Counted from the first letter of the stretch, positions 40,167-50,295 are shown. The stretch is 64,000 nucleotides of DNA from Niastella sp. (GCA_016710595.1 JADJVM010000008.1:992001-1056000), one strand, 5' to 3'. Notes: a model not told the origin generated them from the sequence alone. Made by a program: numbers and translations.

Positions 40167-41819
40167 ATGGATTTTACGCAGTATGCTGTACCCTATTCAA
40201 TAGCTCCGGATTTTCAAAAGAAAGTAGCTTACTTTTCAATGGAATTCGCTATTCACCAGCCCCTTAAAATTTATAGTGGTGGTTTGGGCTTTTTAAGCGG
40301 CTCTCATTTACGCAGTGCTTATGAACTTAGGCAAAACCTTATAGGTGTTGGTATATTATGGAAATATGGCTATTACGACCAGGCCCGGAATGCTGACCAA
40401 ACTTTACAGGTACAATGGAATGAAAAAATATATAACTTTTTAGAAGATACCGGCATCAAATTTCAGATTGATATCCACAACCACCCGGTATGGGTAAAAG
40501 TATGGTACCTGAACCCTGAAACTTTTCAATCGGCACCTTTATTTTTATTAAGCACCGATTTGCCTGAAAATGATTATGTATCCCAAACAATCAGCCATAA
40601 GCTTTATGATGCGAATGTTGCAACGAAAGTAGCTCAATTTATTTTACTTGGCGTAGGCGGCGCAAAACTAATTGACCTGCTCAACTTCAATCCCGATTTT
40701 TATCACTTGAATGAAGCGCATGCAGCAAGTTCTATTTTTTACTTATATAAAAAATATGGCAGCAAAGAGGAAGTAAGAAAAAGATTGGTATTTACCACAC
40801 ACACACCCGAAGAAGCCGGCAATGAAAAACATGATATTTTTCTTTGCGAAAAAATGGGCTATTTCTGTGGCCTGCCCATGGTAGAAGTAAGATCTTTAAC
40901 CGGCCTCACCGATGATTTGTTTAACCATTCATTAGTTGCCCTGCGATTTGCCAAATTAGCCAATGGTGTAAGCCAGCTACATGGTGAAGTAAGCCGTAAA
41001 ATGTGGGGTGTATATGAAGGGATATGTAAAATAACTTCAATCACAAATGCACAAAACTGGCATTACTGGGCCGATAAACAATTGTATCATTATATGCTCA
41101 ATGATAATGAAGCAGCATTTGATGACCGCAAAAATTATTTAAAGAAAAGGGCCTTTGAAATAGTTGCCGATCAAACCGGTAAAATATTTAAACCCGAAAT
41201 ATTTACAATTGTATGGGCACGCCGCTTTGCCGGGTATAAAAGGGCCGATCTTATTACCCGGGATGAAGAACGCTTTGCTGCATTACTTGCCAATAAGAAA
41301 TATCCTGTTCAAATTATTTGGGCAGGTAAATCATACCCGATGGATTATCCTTCCATCACTGATTTTGATAAATTAGTAAACCTGAGTAAAGAACATTCAA
41401 ATATGGCGGTATGCATTGGGTACGAACTGACTTTAAGCAAAAGATTAAAGCAATCATCCGATTTGTGGCTCAACAATCCACGGGTACCCCGTGAAGCAAG
41501 TGGTACCAGCGGCATTACGGCTGCTATGAATGGTGCTGTAAATTTTAGTACTTATGATGGATGGATTTGTGAATTTATAAACCATGGTAACAATGGCTTT
41601 TTAATTCCACCGGCAGAGTATGAAAAGATGAGCGTTCATGAACAAGATGAATATGATCTTACTAAATTATATGAAATATTAGAAAATCAAATCCTGCCTT
41701 TATATTATGAGAACCAACGGGTTTGGAAACAAATTATAAAGAATGGCATGAATGATGTTCGCTACCAGTTTGAAAGTAACCGGATGGCAAAAGAATATTA
41801 TGAAATTTTATACATTTAA
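40167..41819 (+). CDS. Alpha-glucan phosphorylase-like GT35 protein without the PLP lysine
   Basis: 550 residues, the short GT35 form. Family segments are strong: VAYFSMEFAIHQPLKIYSGG near 15, GVGILWKYGYYDQ near 63, THTPEEAGNEKHD near 210 and WARRFAGYKRADL near 350. In glycogen phosphorylase the cofactor lysine sits in SGTxNMK or SGTSGMK; here the sequence is EASGTSGITAAMNGA, with Thr451 in place of Lys. Without that lysine, PLP-dependent phosphorolysis is unlikely. It may act as a glucan-binding or glycosyl-transfer protein. Transcribed alone with a strong terminator. Confidence 0.8.
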   Translation: MDFTQYAVPYSIAPDFQKKVAYFSMEFAIHQPLKIYSGGLGFLSGSHLRSAYELRQNLIGVGILWKYGYYDQARNADQTLQVQWNEKIYNFLEDTGIKFQIDIHNHPVWVKVWYLNPETFQSAPLFLLSTDLPENDYVSQTISHKLYDANVATKVAQFILLGVGGAKLIDLLNFNPDFYHLNEAHAASSIFYLYKKYGSKEEVRKRLVFTTHTPEEAGNEKHDIFLCEKMGYFCGLPMVEVRSLTGLTDDLFNHSLVALRFAKLANGVSQLHGEVSRKMWGVYEGICKITSITNAQNWHYWADKQLYHYMLNDNEAAFDDRKNYLKKRAFEIVADQTGKIFKPEIFTIVWARRFAGYKRADLITRDEERFAALLANKKYPVQIIWAGKSYPMDYPSITDFDKLVNLSKEHSNMAVCIGYELTLSKRLKQSSDLWLNNPRVPREASGTSGITAAMNGAVNFSTYDGWICEFINHGNNGFLIPPAEYEKMSVHEQDEYDLTKLYEILENQILPLYYENQRVWKQIIKNGMNDVRYQFESNRMAKEYYEILYI

Positions 41820-41842
41820 TTATAGCAATACCTAATTTCGTG

Positions 41843-41874
41843 AATCCCTTTCCAACGTCGGAAAGGGATTTTTT
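41843..41874 (+). terminator. Rho-independent terminator
   Basis: Perfect stem AATCCCTTTCC / GGAAAGGGATT with six-base loop and T tract, 23 bases after the phosphorylase-like gene. Confidence 0.88.
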
Positions 41875-41937
41875 GATTCGCTAACAATTTTAAAAACATC
41901 ATAGCACTTATCCGCATTTAATTTTTGAAATTGTAAC

Positions 41938-43167
41938 ATGATAGCCGCCACAAGAACATTATATAAAAATGCTTATAGCGGGTTAACGCATCGCATGTGG
42001 TTACTCAGCCTTGTGATGCTCATAAACCGAAGCGGTACGATGGTGTTGGCGTACATGACACTCTATTGCCAGCACAAAGGTTTTAGTATAGAACAGGGTG
42101 GATTGGTGGTAGCAGTTTATGGTATTGGTGCCGTAGCAGGCGCAATGATAGGTGGAAAATTATCGGATGTATTTGGGTTTTACAATATGCAATTTGCAGC
42201 GCTGTTTTGCGGTGGCATCATGTTTATGGTATTAGGGCAAATGGAATCTTATACAGGGATTTGTGTGGCTACTTTTTTTCTTGCTGCAATCAATGAATCT
42301 TTTCGCCCTGCCAACTCATCGGCTATTGCACATTATAGCAATGCACAAAACAGGACCCAGTCTTTTTCTTTGGTAAGGCTGGCCATAAATTTAGGATGGG
42401 GCGTAGGAGCTGCATTGGGCGGCATTTTGGCCCACATCAATTATCATTTATTATTTTGGGTAGATGGCAGTACCAATATATTTGCGGCCATTTTACTCTT
42501 ATTGATACTTCCCCGGGTATCGCTTGCAGAACAAAGAAAACCAGTTGCATTGATACAAACATCCACTGTAAGTGCACTTAAAGACAAAACTTTTCTTCGT
42601 TTCTTATTTTTTACGTTACTATTTGCCATTTGCTTTTTTCAATTGTTCACTACCATACCTATATTTTTTAAAAATAAATTGGGCTTAAATGAATTTTGGA
42701 TCGGTATTGTAATGGCAGGCAATGGCCTTATCATTGCATTGTTTGAAATGATCCTGGTATTTACATTAGAAGGCAAAAAACCATACCTGCTACTCATGAG
42801 TACGGGCTGTATTTTTATGGCTATTTCATTTGCCATGCTCAATATCCCATTCTTACATGGTTTTATGCTGGCATTTTGCTCCATGCTAATAATTACTCTG
42901 GCAGAAATGTTGGCAATGCCTTTTATGAATTCATATTACATAGCCCGCAGTGGCGAAAAAAACCGTGGCCAATATGCAGGCTTATATACTATGGCATGGA
43001 GCCTTGCCCAGGTGCTGGGAAGCAGTCTTGGCGCTTTTACAGCAGAACATACAGGTTTTTTTAACCTGTGGATCATTGTTGCGATAATTTGCCTGCTCGC
43101 TTCGGCTGGATATTATTCATTGCAACAAAAAACGATACTACCCACAATGAATGTGAACGGTAAATAA
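41938..43167 (+). CDS. MFS transporter
   Basis: 409 residues, 12 predicted helices. The loop 2-3 signature reads GGKLSDVFGFYNMQF near 75, and INRSGTMVLAYMTLY in helix 1 resembles drug/H+ antiporters of the YceJ/MdtH style. Substrate is unknown. Convergent with the DUF6263 gene. Confidence 0.85.
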   Translation: MIAATRTLYKNAYSGLTHRMWLLSLVMLINRSGTMVLAYMTLYCQHKGFSIEQGGLVVAVYGIGAVAGAMIGGKLSDVFGFYNMQFAALFCGGIMFMVLGQMESYTGICVATFFLAAINESFRPANSSAIAHYSNAQNRTQSFSLVRLAINLGWGVGAALGGILAHINYHLLFWVDGSTNIFAAILLLLILPRVSLAEQRKPVALIQTSTVSALKDKTFLRFLFFTLLFAICFFQLFTTIPIFFKNKLGLNEFWIGIVMAGNGLIIALFEMILVFTLEGKKPYLLLMSTGCIFMAISFAMLNIPFLHGFMLAFCSMLIITLAEMLAMPFMNSYYIARSGEKNRGQYAGLYTMAWSLAQVLGSSLGAFTAEHTGFFNLWIIVAIICLLASAGYYSLQQKTILPTMNVNGK

Positions 43168-43198
43168 AAAAAGCCATGGTTTATGGCCACAGCTTTTA
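43166..43198. terminator. Possible terminator between convergent genes
   Basis: AAAAGC..GCCAT GGTTT ATGGC..GCTTTT, a broken hairpin flanked by A and T runs. Confidence 0.4.
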
Positions 43199-43214
43199 CA
43201 TTCGTTGGTATTTA

Positions 43215-44045
43215 TTATTGAATAGTAGTTGTTGTTTCTACACTTGAGGTAATCGGCATGGTTTGACCACCCATATTCAATGTACTATTAATATCATCTT
43301 TTGAAGATTTTTTCTTCACTAAAGAAGTTTTACCATCCACGGTTATTTCACCAGTAGATTTTGAATCAATATCCACATCTACCTGCATACCCTGCATTTC
43401 AGTTTGTGTAGTGCCCACCATGGTACTGTTATAACCAACCACTACGATGTTATCAGTAATAGTTTTGATAGTATAATTGGTTGTTGATTTTACATCTTTC
43501 ACAGTTTTGGTTTCGCTCCAGGCAGCGCCTTCTTTAAAATCTGCAGGCAATTGAAAATAGATACCACCGCTTAAGCCCTGTGGTGATGAACCCGATATCG
43601 CCGTCATCATTTCTTCCAGCGGGTTTTCTTCTTTATTTTCTTCTGCTTTTTGCTCATTTTTCCATTCACCGGTATTTTTATCGAGGGTAGCAATCATTTC
43701 TTCTTCTAATAAAGGTGCAATCGCTTTTCCCATATCCGATTCAAGGTCTTCTTTTTTATCAGAATCAAAACTACTATGGTTGCCCATCATATCTGCTTCG
43801 ATAACCATTCGTTTAACTTTAGAACTGATGGTATAATTATCCTTGCCCGTTGCAGTAACTTTCGATTCTACAACCGTTGTATTGTTGCTGTTGGTTTCCA
43901 TCCCCATTCCCATATTTGCTTTTTGAGTGCTTTGGCTATTAATGGTAATAACCTGGTTAGGATTTAATACAATACTCGTTTTTTTATCTTGTGCATATAT
44001 TCCCGTACAGGCAAACAACGCTGCCATGAATAATAATTTCTTCAT
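43215..44045 (-). CDS. DUF6263 family exported protein
   Basis: 276 residues with signal peptide MKKLLFMAALFACTGIYAQ. The rest is beta-rich with many Thr, Met and Lys residues; LNPNQVITINSQSTQKANMGMGME and the closing GGQTMPITSSVETTTTIQ are typical of DUF6263, a Bacteroidota family without a known role. It is probably periplasmic. A Glu/Lys-rich patch lies near 125-145. Confidence 0.7.
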   Translation of the reverse strand: MKKLLFMAALFACTGIYAQDKKTSIVLNPNQVITINSQSTQKANMGMGMETNSNNTTVVESKVTATGKDNYTISSKVKRMVIEADMMGNHSSFDSDKKEDLESDMGKAIAPLLEEEMIATLDKNTGEWKNEQKAEENKEENPLEEMMTAISGSSPQGLSGGIYFQLPADFKEGAAWSETKTVKDVKSTTNYTIKTITDNIVVVGYNSTMVGTTQTEMQGMQVDVDIDSKSTGEITVDGKTSLVKKKSSKDDINSTLNMGGQTMPITSSVETTTTIQ

Positions 44046-44216
44046 TTTTACATTTTAAGATGAAATACAAAAATATATTTATTCCAGCAGTCTATTGTTA
44101 GATTTTCTTTAAAAATTCCAGTTTAAATAAAAACATATTGTCCTCATATCGCATATCTTTACGGGTATTCAATAAAATGCTATTTTAAGGTAACTAATTC
44201 AATCTAATCTATACAA

Positions 44217-45287
44217 ATGAGGTCAGTCATTATTGGCACAGGTAGCTATATCCCATCTATCGTAAAAACAAATAAAGATTTTGCAAACCATAATTTCTAT
44301 GCAGAAGACAATACCCGCATAGAAACCGACCCGCATGAAGTGGTAGAAAAATTTCGCATGATCACCGGTATTGAGGAAAGGCGATACACCAGCGCCAATA
44401 TTCAATCATCAGACATGGCCGCAATGGCCGCAAAAGAAGCCCTGGCAGATGCTAAAAGCGATGGTGAAGATATTGACCAGATCATTTTAGCTCATAATTT
44501 TGGAAATGTACTAAAGCATACAATCCAAACAGATGCCATGCCCGCCCTGGCATCGAGAGTAAAAAATAAGTTAGGGATTAAAAACCCCAATTGTATTTGT
44601 TATGATATTTTATTTGGTTGCCCCGGCTGGATACAGGGCATGATTCAGGCGGATGCTTTTTTTAAAGCCGGACTTGCTAAAAAATGCCTGGTGATAGGTA
44701 CCGAAGCTTTAAGCCGGGTAATTGATGTATATGACCGGGATAGTATGATCTTTTCGGATGGCGCAGGGGCAACGGTAATAGCAGCGCAGGAAGGGAGCGA
44801 TTCTCAAAGTGGCATCCTGGCCTCGGTGGCTCAATCGCATTGTGGTGAGGAATTAGATTATTTATATATGGGTAAATCTTTTTTTCCTGAATCTGATGCC
44901 CGGATACGATATATTAAAATGAAAGGGCGCAAAGTATATGAATATGCCATGAAATATGTACCACAGGCAATGAAAGCCTGCTTAGATAATGCAGGAGTAG
45001 AAATTGGCCAGCTTAAAAAAGTATTTCTACACCAGGCCAATGAAAAAATGGACGAGGGCATTATTAAAGCCATGTATAAGCTATATGGAGCCACATCTGT
45101 ACCGGATAATATTATGCCCATGAGCATACATACCCTGGGCAATAGCTCCGTAGCTACCGTACCCACTTTATACGATATGGTAAAACATCATAAAATGGCG
45201 GGGCACGAGATACATACCGGGGATATTGTTTTATTTGCTTCAGTTGGCGCCGGGATGAACATCAATGCGATAGCATACCGGGTATAA
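44217..45287 (+). CDS. 3-oxoacyl-ACP synthase III-like enzyme
   Basis: 356 residues with the thiolase fold of KAS III. The catalytic triad is visible: Cys135 in LFGCPGW, His in FLHQANEKM near 265 and Asn in IHTLGNSS near 306. The substrate loop around residue 30-60 is longer than in FabH (NFYAEDNTRIETD), as in specialised KAS III enzymes that make alkyl quinolones, olefins or starter units. It may condense acyl-CoA or ACP outside primary fatty-acid synthesis. It precedes the polysaccharide cluster by 200 bases and is probably separate. Confidence 0.85.
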   Translation: MRSVIIGTGSYIPSIVKTNKDFANHNFYAEDNTRIETDPHEVVEKFRMITGIEERRYTSANIQSSDMAAMAAKEALADAKSDGEDIDQIILAHNFGNVLKHTIQTDAMPALASRVKNKLGIKNPNCICYDILFGCPGWIQGMIQADAFFKAGLAKKCLVIGTEALSRVIDVYDRDSMIFSDGAGATVIAAQEGSDSQSGILASVAQSHCGEELDYLYMGKSFFPESDARIRYIKMKGRKVYEYAMKYVPQAMKACLDNAGVEIGQLKKVFLHQANEKMDEGIIKAMYKLYGATSVPDNIMPMSIHTLGNSSVATVPTLYDMVKHHKMAGHEIHTGDIVLFASVGAGMNINAIAYRV

Positions 45288-45314
45288 GTAATTAAGTTAT
45301 TGCTCCTTAACCAT

Positions 45315-45347
45315 AAACAAATATTATTATGATCAAAATATTTGTTT
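45315..45347. promoter_or_regulatory. 11-bp inverted repeat between KAS III gene and polysaccharide operon
   Basis: AAACAAATATT, 11-base loop, AATATTTGTTT. It could be an AT-rich terminator of the KAS III gene or a regulator site; the sequence alone does not decide. Confidence 0.4.
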
Positions 45348-45459
45348 AAAATTCTCGTTTGCTATGCACAGCAATTCTTTATCCTATTAAGTAATTGGTA
45401 ACATACATACAGAAATTGCCCATCAGTAGCTGCCCGGGATAAAAAGTCACTGAAAATCT

Positions 45460-45467
45460 TATCTTTG
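45460..45467 (+). promoter_or_regulatory. Candidate -7 box of the polysaccharide operon
   Basis: TATCTTTG, exact TAnnTTTG match 19 bases before the aminotransferase ATG. A -33 TTTG is not evident. Confidence 0.45.
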
Positions 45468-45486
45468 CGCCGCTAAAAAAAATTAT

Positions 45487-46617
45487 ATGAGGCCCTTGCA
45501 AATGGTAGATACTAAGACACAGTATCACCACATAAAAAAAGAAGTAGATGAAGCCGTAATTGCGGTGATGGAAAGTTCACAGTTTATTGGCGGCAAGCTG
45601 GTAAATGACTTTGCCCAGGCGATTGCTGCCTACCATGGCTGCAAACATGCTATTCCCTGTGCCAATGGTACAGATGCATTACAAATTGCCATGATGGCGC
45701 TCGGCCTGGCACCCGGAGACGAGGTAATTACCCCTTCCTTCACTTATATTGCCACGGTAGAAGTGGCAGCCCTGCTCAATATAAAACCCATCTTTGTAGA
45801 AGTAGATCCCAAAACATTTTGTATAAACCCTGCGGTAATTGAAAATGCCATTACGCCAAAGACAAAAGCAATTATACCAGTACACCTTTATGGCCATGCT
45901 GCCGATATGGAGCCCATCATGGCAATTGCCAAAAAACATAAACTATTTGTGATAGAAGATAATGCCCAGGCCATTGGCAACGATTATATTTTTTCTGATG
46001 GTAGTAGCCAAAAGACAGGAACCATTGGGCATATAGGATGTACTTCATTTTATCCCAGCAAAAACCTGGGCGCTTATGGCGATGGGGGCGCCATGTTTAC
46101 CAATGATGATGCACTTGCAGAAAAAATGAGAATGATCGCATCGCATGGCCAAAGCAAAAGATATTATCATGATGTAGTAGGCTGTAATAGCCGCTTAGAT
46201 GCCATGCAGGCTGCCATATTAAATATCAAATTAAAAAAATTAGATAACTATATTGATGCCCGGCGCAAAGCTGCTGATTATTATGACCATGCTTTTGCCG
46301 GTCAGCAAAAAATAAAAACTCCTTTCAGGGCTCCCAATAATAACCACGTATTTCATCAATATACATTAACCTTAGATGGTATTGACAGGGATGCATTGAG
46401 TGCGTTTTTAACAAACGAAGGAGTGCCCAATATGATTTACTACCCGGTACCTGCACATCGCCAAAAAATGTTTGATGCTTTTGGTGGCAGTAACTACAAT
46501 TTACCCATCACCGATTGGCTTACAGAAAGAGTGATCTCATTACCCATTCACACCGAGTTAGATGAAGAACAGCAAGCCTTTATTGTTTCTAAAGTATTAG
46601 AATTTGTAAACAAATAA
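45487..46617 (+). CDS. DegT/DnrJ/EryC1-family sugar aminotransferase
   Basis: 376 residues, fold-type I PLP enzyme. The PLP lysine is Lys192 in YPSKNLGAYGDGG and the phosphate-binding CANGTDALQIAM lies near 60. Members transfer an amino group to a keto-sugar nucleotide (dTDP- or UDP-linked), giving precursors such as dTDP-3-amino-fucose or UDP-amino sugars for surface glycans. It heads a tightly packed operon of nucleotide-sugar genes (20-base gap to ugd). Confidence 0.88.
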   Translation: MRPLQMVDTKTQYHHIKKEVDEAVIAVMESSQFIGGKLVNDFAQAIAAYHGCKHAIPCANGTDALQIAMMALGLAPGDEVITPSFTYIATVEVAALLNIKPIFVEVDPKTFCINPAVIENAITPKTKAIIPVHLYGHAADMEPIMAIAKKHKLFVIEDNAQAIGNDYIFSDGSSQKTGTIGHIGCTSFYPSKNLGAYGDGGAMFTNDDALAEKMRMIASHGQSKRYYHDVVGCNSRLDAMQAAILNIKLKKLDNYIDARRKAADYYDHAFAGQQKIKTPFRAPNNNHVFHQYTLTLDGIDRDALSAFLTNEGVPNMIYYPVPAHRQKMFDAFGGSNYNLPITDWLTERVISLPIHTELDEEQQAFIVSKVLEFVNK

Positions 46618-46637
46618 AATCTTTTTAAAAAAGTAAT

Positions 46638-47966
46638 ATGAAAATTGCAGTAGTAGGTACAGGATATGTAGGTTTAGTAACAGGAACTTGTTTTTCAGAA
46701 ACAGGAAATTATGTGTGTTGTGTAGATATTGATAAAAGCAAAGTAGATCAGCTTACTGCTGGAAATATTACGATCTATGAACCTGGTTTAGAAAAATTAT
46801 TTTTAAGAAACCAAAAAGAAGGCCGACTTACATTTACTACGCAATTGATAGAAGCTGTTGCGGATGCTCAAATAATTTTTTTGGCCCTGCCTACCCCTCC
46901 TGGTGAAGATGGCAGTGCAGATCTTAAATATATTTTGGGCGTAGCCAGTGAGTTGGGAAAATTAATAAAACCGGGAGACTATAAAGTAATTGTAGATAAA
47001 AGTACGGTACCCGTAGGTACTGCCGATAGAGTAAGAGATGCCATTCTAAAGAATGGAGCAGATCCCAAAAGTTTTGATATTGTAAGTAACCCCGAATTTT
47101 TACGGGAAGGTGTAGCCGTAGATGATTTTATGAAACCCGATCGGGTGGTGATTGGATCTAGTTCAGAAAAAGCGATAAAAGTAATGAATGATTTGTATGC
47201 TCCCTTTGTACGCCAGGGGAACCCCATTATTTTTATGGATGAAAAATCTGCGGAGCTTACCAAGTATGCAGCCAATTCTTTTTTAGCAGTAAAGATCAGC
47301 TTCATGAATGAAATTGCTTTGCTTTGCGAAAAACTGGGCGCCGATGTAGATATGGTAAGAAGAGGTATTGGCAGCGATAACCGTATCGGCAAACGTTTTT
47401 TATTCCCCGGTATAGGATATGGTGGCAGTTGTTTTCCAAAAGATGTACAGGCATTGGTTAAATCATCTCAACAGGTAAATTATAACTTTAAAATATTAGA
47501 TGCTGTAATGGTTGTGAATGAGGCGCAAAAACTACACTTACTACCCAAAATAAAATCTTATTTTAACCAGGATATAAAAGGCAAAAAATTTGCTTTGTGG
47601 GGTTTAGCTTTTAAGCCCAATACAGATGATATAAGAGATGCTCCCGCACTGGAAATAATAGAAGCCCTATTGGCAGAAGGCGCCACCGTTTCTGCTTACG
47701 ACCCCGAAGCCATGCCGAACGTAAAAAAACAAATTGGCAATAAGATTCATTTTGCCAGCGATCAATATGATGCATTAAAAAATGCAGATGCCTTAATTAT
47801 CGCTACAGAATGGAATGAATTCCGTACACCGGAATTTGAAAAGATTAAAACACTTTTAAAATCAAAAGTTATTTTCGATGGTAGAAATGTATTTGACCTG
47901 CCACACATGAGTGAGATGGATTTTCATTATGAAAGTGTTGGCCGGGCTGCCATCATATCTAAATAA
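46638..47966 (+). CDS. ugd: UDP-glucose 6-dehydrogenase
   Basis: 442 residues in three domains. The NAD site is VVGTGYVGLVTGTCFSETG at the start, and the catalytic Cys265 lies in GYGGSCFPKD. WGLAFKPNTDDIRDAPA near 320 starts the UDP-binding domain. It oxidises UDP-glucose to UDP-glucuronate with two NAD+. The next gene converts UDP-glucuronate to UDP-xylose, a perfect functional pair. Confidence 0.93.
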   Translation: MKIAVVGTGYVGLVTGTCFSETGNYVCCVDIDKSKVDQLTAGNITIYEPGLEKLFLRNQKEGRLTFTTQLIEAVADAQIIFLALPTPPGEDGSADLKYILGVASELGKLIKPGDYKVIVDKSTVPVGTADRVRDAILKNGADPKSFDIVSNPEFLREGVAVDDFMKPDRVVIGSSSEKAIKVMNDLYAPFVRQGNPIIFMDEKSAELTKYAANSFLAVKISFMNEIALLCEKLGADVDMVRRGIGSDNRIGKRFLFPGIGYGGSCFPKDVQALVKSSQQVNYNFKILDAVMVVNEAQKLHLLPKIKSYFNQDIKGKKFALWGLAFKPNTDDIRDAPALEIIEALLAEGATVSAYDPEAMPNVKKQIGNKIHFASDQYDALKNADALIIATEWNEFRTPEFEKIKTLLKSKVIFDGRNVFDLPHMSEMDFHYESVGRAAIISK

Positions 47967-47975
47967 AAAAAGAGT

Positions 47976-48956
47976 ATGAAAAAAAGAGTTCTCATAACCG
48001 GGGCCGCCGGATTCTTAGGTTCTCATTTATGTGATCGCTTCATTAAAGAAGGGTATCATGTAATAGGTATGGATAACCTTATTACCGGAGATCTTAAAAA
48101 TATAGAACATCTTTTTAAGCTGGAACATTTTGAATTTTACCATCATGATGTTTCCACCTTTATTCATATCCCGGGCGAATTACATTATATCCTGCATTTT
48201 GCTTCACCGGCCAGCCCAATTGATTATTTAAAAATCCCAATTCAAACATTAAAAGTAGGATCGTTGGGTACACACAATTGCCTGGGCCTTGCCAAAGCAA
48301 AAAGTGCACGCATATTAGTGGCGAGTACCAGCGAAGTGTATGGTGACCCCCTGGTACATCCTCAAAATGAAGATTACTGGGGTAATGTAAACCCAATTGG
48401 CCCGAGAGGGGTATATGATGAAGCCAAAAGGTTCCAGGAAGCTATTACCATGGCATACCATACTTTTCATAAAGTAGAAACGAGAGTGGTAAGGATATTT
48501 AATACTTATGGGCCCCGTATGCGTCTGAATGATGGCCGTGCATTACCAGCTTTTATAGGACAGGCTTTACGGGGTGAAGACCTCACAGTATTTGGAGATG
48601 GTAGTCAAACCCGCAGTTTTTGCTTTGTAGATGACCTGATGGAAGGTATTTATCGCCTGCTAATGAGTGATTATGCAATGCCCGTAAATGTGGGGAACCC
48701 TGATGAAATCTCTTTGCTTGATTTTGCAAAAGAAATCATTAAACTTACAGGTACTACTCAAAAGATCATTCATAAACCGTTGCCGGTAGATGACCCTAAG
48801 CAACGCCAACCCGATATTACGAGAGCAAAAAAAATACTTGGTTGGGAACCAAAAATAAACCGTGCAGAGGGCCTTAAAATAACTTATGATTATTTTAAGA
48901 ACTTATCAGAAGCGGAATGGTATAAACAACCTAAAGAATTTGAAAGTAGAAAATAG
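47976..48956 (+). CDS. uxs: UDP-glucuronate decarboxylase (UDP-xylose synthase)
   Basis: 326 residues, extended SDR. GAAGFLGSHLCDRF binds NAD+, the catalytic Tyr-x3-Lys pair is in GVYDEAKRFQE near 148, and the UXS hallmarks ASPASPIDYLKIPIQTLKVG near 75 and NTYGPRMRLNDGRALPAF near 172 are present. It makes UDP-xylose from UDP-glucuronate supplied by the upstream Ugd. It follows ugd after nine bases. Confidence 0.92.
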   Translation: MKKRVLITGAAGFLGSHLCDRFIKEGYHVIGMDNLITGDLKNIEHLFKLEHFEFYHHDVSTFIHIPGELHYILHFASPASPIDYLKIPIQTLKVGSLGTHNCLGLAKAKSARILVASTSEVYGDPLVHPQNEDYWGNVNPIGPRGVYDEAKRFQEAITMAYHTFHKVETRVVRIFNTYGPRMRLNDGRALPAFIGQALRGEDLTVFGDGSQTRSFCFVDDLMEGIYRLLMSDYAMPVNVGNPDEISLLDFAKEIIKLTGTTQKIIHKPLPVDDPKQRQPDITRAKKILGWEPKINRAEGLKITYDYFKNLSEAEWYKQPKEFESRK

Positions 48957-48988
48957 AAGATTAATCCCTAAAGTAAAGAATAAAACAC

Positions 48989-50278
48989 ATGTATCAGGAC
49001 CTTATTGATAAAAACAAAAAACTGGCCGTAATCGGTTTGGGTTATGTGGGGCTTCCCATCGCACTGGAGTTTGCCAAAAAATTAAAAGTGACCGGTTTTG
49101 ATATTCATGCCGGCCGTATTGAAATGATGCGCAACAAAATAGATCCCAGCCAGGAACTTGAATCTGCTGCATTTGATGATTGTGATATAGAGTTTACCAA
49201 CAATTTGGATGTATTAAAACAAGCCAATTTTTTTATCGTGGCGGTACCCACACCAGTTGATGAACATAATGTGCCGGATTTACTCCCCATACAAAAAGCC
49301 AGTGAAACCATCGGTAAAGTAATTAAAAAAGGAGATTATGTTGTTTTTGAAAGTACCGTATATCCCGGTTGCACCGAAGAAGATTGCTTACCTATTATTG
49401 AAAAAATTTCAGGATTAAAAGCTGTTACCGATTTTAAAATTGGATATTCACCCGAACGGATAAACCCGGGTGATAAAGAACATACCCTCAGCAGTATTGT
49501 AAAAGTGGTAAGTGGATGTTGCCCGGATAGTTTACAAACAATTGCAGATGTATATCGCTTAGTTGTAAAAGCGGGTGTTCATAAAGCATCTTCCATAAAA
49601 GTTGCAGAAGCTGCCAAAATAATTGAAAACACTCAACGTGACCTCAACATCGCATTGATGAATGAACTCTCTATTATTTTCGATAAAATGGGAATTAATA
49701 CTTTTGAAGTATTAGAAGCCGCAGGTACCAAATGGAATTTTTTACGCTTTCAACCCGGATTGGTAGGAGGTCATTGCATTGGCGTAGATCCTTATTACCT
49801 TACTTATAAGAGTAAACAATTAGGTTATAACAGCCAGGTAATACTGGCCGGCCGGCAAATTAATGATGGCATGGCTGGTTATGTAGCAAAAAAAGTTTTA
49901 CAATTTATCATAAAGAATAACGGTAATATAAAAGAAGCAAAAGTATTGGTGATGGGAGCTACCTTCAAAGAAAATGTAAGCGATATCAGGAATAGCAAAA
50001 TTGCCGATGTGGTAAAAGAGTTAAAATCATTTTCATTGAATGTAGATGTAACCGATCCACATGCCAATAGTGAAGAATTGAAACATGAATATGGATTTGG
50101 CCTTACAGAAAATCATGCAACTGATTATGATGCCGTAGTAGTAGCCGTACCACATACATCTTATAAAAACCTGGATGATGCACACTTTACTTCTATTACA
50201 AAACCGGTAGCTTTAATTGCAGATTTAAAAGGTATCTATCGGAATAAAATTAATAGCAGATCATACTGGAGCCTATAG
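48989..50278 (+). CDS. UDP-N-acetyl-hexosamine dehydrogenase (WbpO/TviB type)
   Basis: 429 residues, second UDP-sugar dehydrogenase of the operon. The N-terminal IGLGYVGLPIALEF binds NAD; the catalytic Cys263 is in LVGGHCIGVDPYYL, the version of the motif found in WbpO, TviB and WecC instead of Ugd. It should oxidise UDP-GalNAc (or UDP-GlcNAc) to the uronic acid. The WbpP/TviC-like epimerase next to it supports UDP-GalNAcA as product. Confidence 0.88.
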   Translation: MYQDLIDKNKKLAVIGLGYVGLPIALEFAKKLKVTGFDIHAGRIEMMRNKIDPSQELESAAFDDCDIEFTNNLDVLKQANFFIVAVPTPVDEHNVPDLLPIQKASETIGKVIKKGDYVVFESTVYPGCTEEDCLPIIEKISGLKAVTDFKIGYSPERINPGDKEHTLSSIVKVVSGCCPDSLQTIADVYRLVVKAGVHKASSIKVAEAAKIIENTQRDLNIALMNELSIIFDKMGINTFEVLEAAGTKWNFLRFQPGLVGGHCIGVDPYYLTYKSKQLGYNSQVILAGRQINDGMAGYVAKKVLQFIIKNNGNIKEAKVLVMGATFKENVSDIRNSKIADVVKELKSFSLNVDVTDPHANSEELKHEYGFGLTENHATDYDAVVVAVPHTSYKNLDDAHFTSITKPVALIADLKGIYRNKINSRSYWSL

Positions 50279-50295
50279 CCAATAATATAAATACA

